A DNA stretch of 30,710 bases, taken from Acidobacteriota bacterium. GTDB lineage: Bacteria > Acidobacteriota > Vicinamibacteria > Vicinamibacterales > Vicinamibacteraceae. The stretch lies in assembly GCA_023429845.1 (NCBI GenBank), contig JAEZCY010000290.1, positions 1-30,710 of the forward strand. The letters run 5' to 3'. The stretch's first letter is position 1; each line of letters begins with the position of its first letter. The notes beneath the pieces are model-generated. The model did not search any database. It saw only the letters and a program-made list of their open reading frames with translations, and was not told the origin of the DNA. Both the position numbers and the translations under genes were made by a program. This document shows positions 29,162 to 30,710 of this stretch, piece by piece.

Positions 29162-30710
29162 GTGGCGTGTGATGAGGGGGGCACGGGCGCGTCGGCTGTC
29201 GTCGCCGACGGCAGGTCCAGCGACACGGTCGTCCCCACGCCGCGACGACTCTCGACCGCGATCCGGCCGCCCATCAACTCCACGTTGCGCTTGGCGATGG
29301 TCAGTCCGAGGCCGGTGCCCGCCGCCTTGGTGGAGAAGTACGGCTCGAACAGACGCGCGAGCGCCTGCGCGTCCATGCCGATGCCCGTGTCCACGACCGA
29401 CAGCCGCACCCAGTTGGAGTCGAGCGGCTGCGCGGCAACCGTGACCGACCCGCCGCCCGGCATCGCATGGAGCGCGTTCTCGATGACGTTGAGCAGCGCG
29501 CGTCCGAGCAGCGACCGGTCGATCTGCACCTCGGGGAGGTTGGCTGGTACCGTCGCCTCGACGCTGACGTTCGACGGCAAGCCGATGCGGTAACCGGCGA
29601 GCACCTCGTCGACGAGTTCCGGCAGGGCGACCCGCGACGGCCTCGCCACGGGTGAGGAGGCGAAACTGGCGAACTCCGAGGAGATCTGCCGCAGCATGCG
29701 CACCTGCAGCAGGATGCTGTCCACGCACTGCTCGAGCACGGGCGACAGCGGCGCGCCGCGGTCCCGGTGCACGCGGCGCAGGTGCTCGGCCGAGAGCTGG
29801 ATCGGAGTGAGCGGGTTCTTGATGTCGTGCGCGACCTGCCGCGCCATCTCCGCCCAGGCCTCGAGCCTGTTGGTGCGCTGCAGTTGCTCGCGCTGGCGCG
29901 AGAGCTCGGCCGCCATGCTGTTGAACGCCTCCACCAGCCGCTGCAGTTCGTCGGCGGTGCGGGCCACGACCCGCTGGTCGAGGTCGCCCGCGGCGATGCG
30001 TCGGCTCGCTCGTGTCAGTCGCTGCACGGGATCGCCGATGCGGCCGGAGATCGAGTAGCCGAGCGCGGCGCCGAGCAGGATGAAGACGACGGCGCCCAGA
30101 TTGACGCTGCGATCGAGTTCGGCGATCTCGCGCTCGATCTCCCGCTGCCGCAGCGTCATCGGCACCGTCAGGATGGCATCCCGACTGCCGACACGGATCG
30201 GTGTGGCGGCCAGCTGGTACTGCAGCGGACCGATCTGGTCCTGGCCGACGAACGTGGGCAGCCGCTGCAGTGCGATGGCGCGGTAGACCGTGTCGGGGGT
30301 GCGTTCGGGAAGCAGGCCCTGCGAGAACAGGTCGCGCTGGCTCGTGGCCAGCAGCGTCGGTCCGTCGAAGATGTTCACGTCCTGCTTGATCACACGGCTG
30401 ATCCATACCATCACGTCGTCGGTCAGCGCCGTCGCCGACACGAAGGCCGGCTGCTGCGCCAGCGCTTCCTCGATGACGCGTTGCGCCACGGAGGCCGTCC
30501 GCGTGGCTTCTGCGGCAACGTCGGCGCGCAGCCGCGAGGCAACGAAGGTGCGGACGACGAACGCCAGCGTCAGCACCGGGATCACCGACGTCGCCACGAA
30601 TGCGAGGAACAGCTTGCGGGTGAAGCTCGCCCGGATCTCGCGCACGAGCAGCGTCGCCGGTTGCGGGCCGCGACGGTTCACGTGGTGCAGGATCGCGTGC
30701 ACCAGCAGCA
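29158..30710 (-). CDS. NtrY-like sensor histidine kinase (5' end outside window)
   Basis: The frame is open to the right edge, so the true start lies beyond it; about 517 residues are visible. In order they are a membrane helix (FLAFVATSVIPVLTLAFVV), a periplasmic or extracytoplasmic sensor stretch of about 150 residues, a second helix (LGAVVFILLGAALGYSIS), and a HAMP domain (RIGDPVQRLTRASRRIAAGDLDQ). A kinase core follows. The phosphorylated His is in VAHDIKNPLTPIQ (codon 29829-29827). The ATP site has NVIENALHA, DTGIGM and GTGLGLTIAKRNVELMGG. The NPLTPIQLSAEHLRR segment is characteristic of NtrY-type kinases, which phosphorylate NtrC-family regulators. The TAG stop lies inside a REP-like GTAG. 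The partner regulator is not in the window. Confidence 0.9.
   Translation of the reverse strand, partial: LLVHAILHHVNRRGPQPATLLVREIRASFTRKLFLAFVATSVIPVLTLAFVVRTFVASRLRADVAAEATRTASVAQRVIEEALAQQPAFVSATALTDDVMVWISRVIKQDVNIFDGPTLLATSQRDLFSQGLLPERTPDTVYRAIALQRLPTFVGQDQIGPLQYQLAATPIRVGSRDAILTVPMTLRQREIEREIAELDRSVNLGAVVFILLGAALGYSISGRIGDPVQRLTRASRRIAAGDLDQRVVARTADELQRLVEAFNSMAAELSRQREQLQRTNRLEAWAEMARQVAHDIKNPLTPIQLSAEHLRRVHRDRGAPLSPVLEQCVDSILLQVRMLRQISSEFASFASSPVARPSRVALPELVDEVLAGYRIGLPSNVSVEATVPANLPEVQIDRSLLGRALLNVIENALHAMPGGGSVTVAAQPLDSNWVRLSVVDTGIGMDAQALARLFEPYFSTKAAGTGLGLTIAKRNVELMGGRIAVESRRGVGTTVSLDLPSATTADAPVPPSSHAT

Noticed and set aside
1..30710. Search by eye for tRNA, rRNA, CRISPR arrays, IS elements and phage genes
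   Set aside because: No gap exceeds about 180 bases and none of the gaps shows cloverleaf arms, regular spacers, transposase motifs or terminal repeats beyond the short elements listed.

Overview
The window comes from a very GC-rich bacterial chromosome (roughly 70% G+C by eye). It is dense, with no gap above about 180 bases, and holds ordinary housekeeping genes mixed with poorly described envelope genes. Secreted amidohydrolases in series, a bactofilin, a DUF349 protein, GT-C/UbiA envelope genes, a DUF465 protein and a large NtrY-like kinase together suggest Acidobacteriota, perhaps Vicinamibacteria (Luteitalea-like). This is an inference from gene content; there is no rRNA or other marker here to prove it. 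No rRNA, tRNA, CRISPR array, prophage or intact insertion sequence was seen.

Layout. 1-2010 (+): DUF349 protein, cut by the left edge. 2050-9340 (-): speA, a bactofilin, three secreted amidohydrolase-fold proteins joined by ATGA overlaps, and a small membrane protein. 9339-9659 (+): a small soluble protein whose start codon overlaps that of the membrane protein. 9637-12288 (-): large membrane protein with a C-terminal beta-sandwich-like module. 12326-16553 (+): operon of a GT-C type glycosyltransferase, a UbiA prenyltransferase read in one frame with a DUF885-like metallopeptidase, and an FKBP lipoprotein. 16591-19911 (-): MATE exporter, PLP enzyme of the D-cysteine desulfhydrase/ACC deaminase family, and an amidohydrolase. 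20039-21034 (+): quinone oxidoreductase. 21063-22061 (-): DUF72. 22228-23043 (+): alpha/beta hydrolase. 23058-25703 (-): mutS. 25790-26982 (+): tsaB-rimI. 27143-29018 (+): DUF465 small protein, psd and pssA. 29041-29161: cluster of REP-like hairpins. 29158-30710 (-): NtrY-like histidine kinase, cut by the right edge.

How the genes fit together. psd and pssA are consecutive steps of phosphatidylethanolamine synthesis. tsaB and rimI are the usual t6A/acetyltransferase pair. The 12326-16553 operon, with its divergent partner, looks like an uncharacterised envelope glycosylation module: a UbiA enzyme of the polyprenyl-phosphate pentose type could make the lipid-linked donor used by the GT-C protein. 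In the amidohydrolase operon only the middle protein keeps the metal ligands; its two neighbours look like pseudoenzymes.

Gene starts are of three kinds. Some have good Shine-Dalgarno sites (8849, 9339, 22228, 27143). Many are coupled through 4-base ATGA or GTGA overlaps. Several (speA, MATE, quinone oxidoreductase, perhaps pssA) lack a ribosome site and have a TANNNT -10 box 6-7 bases before the ATG, which suggests leaderless mRNAs.
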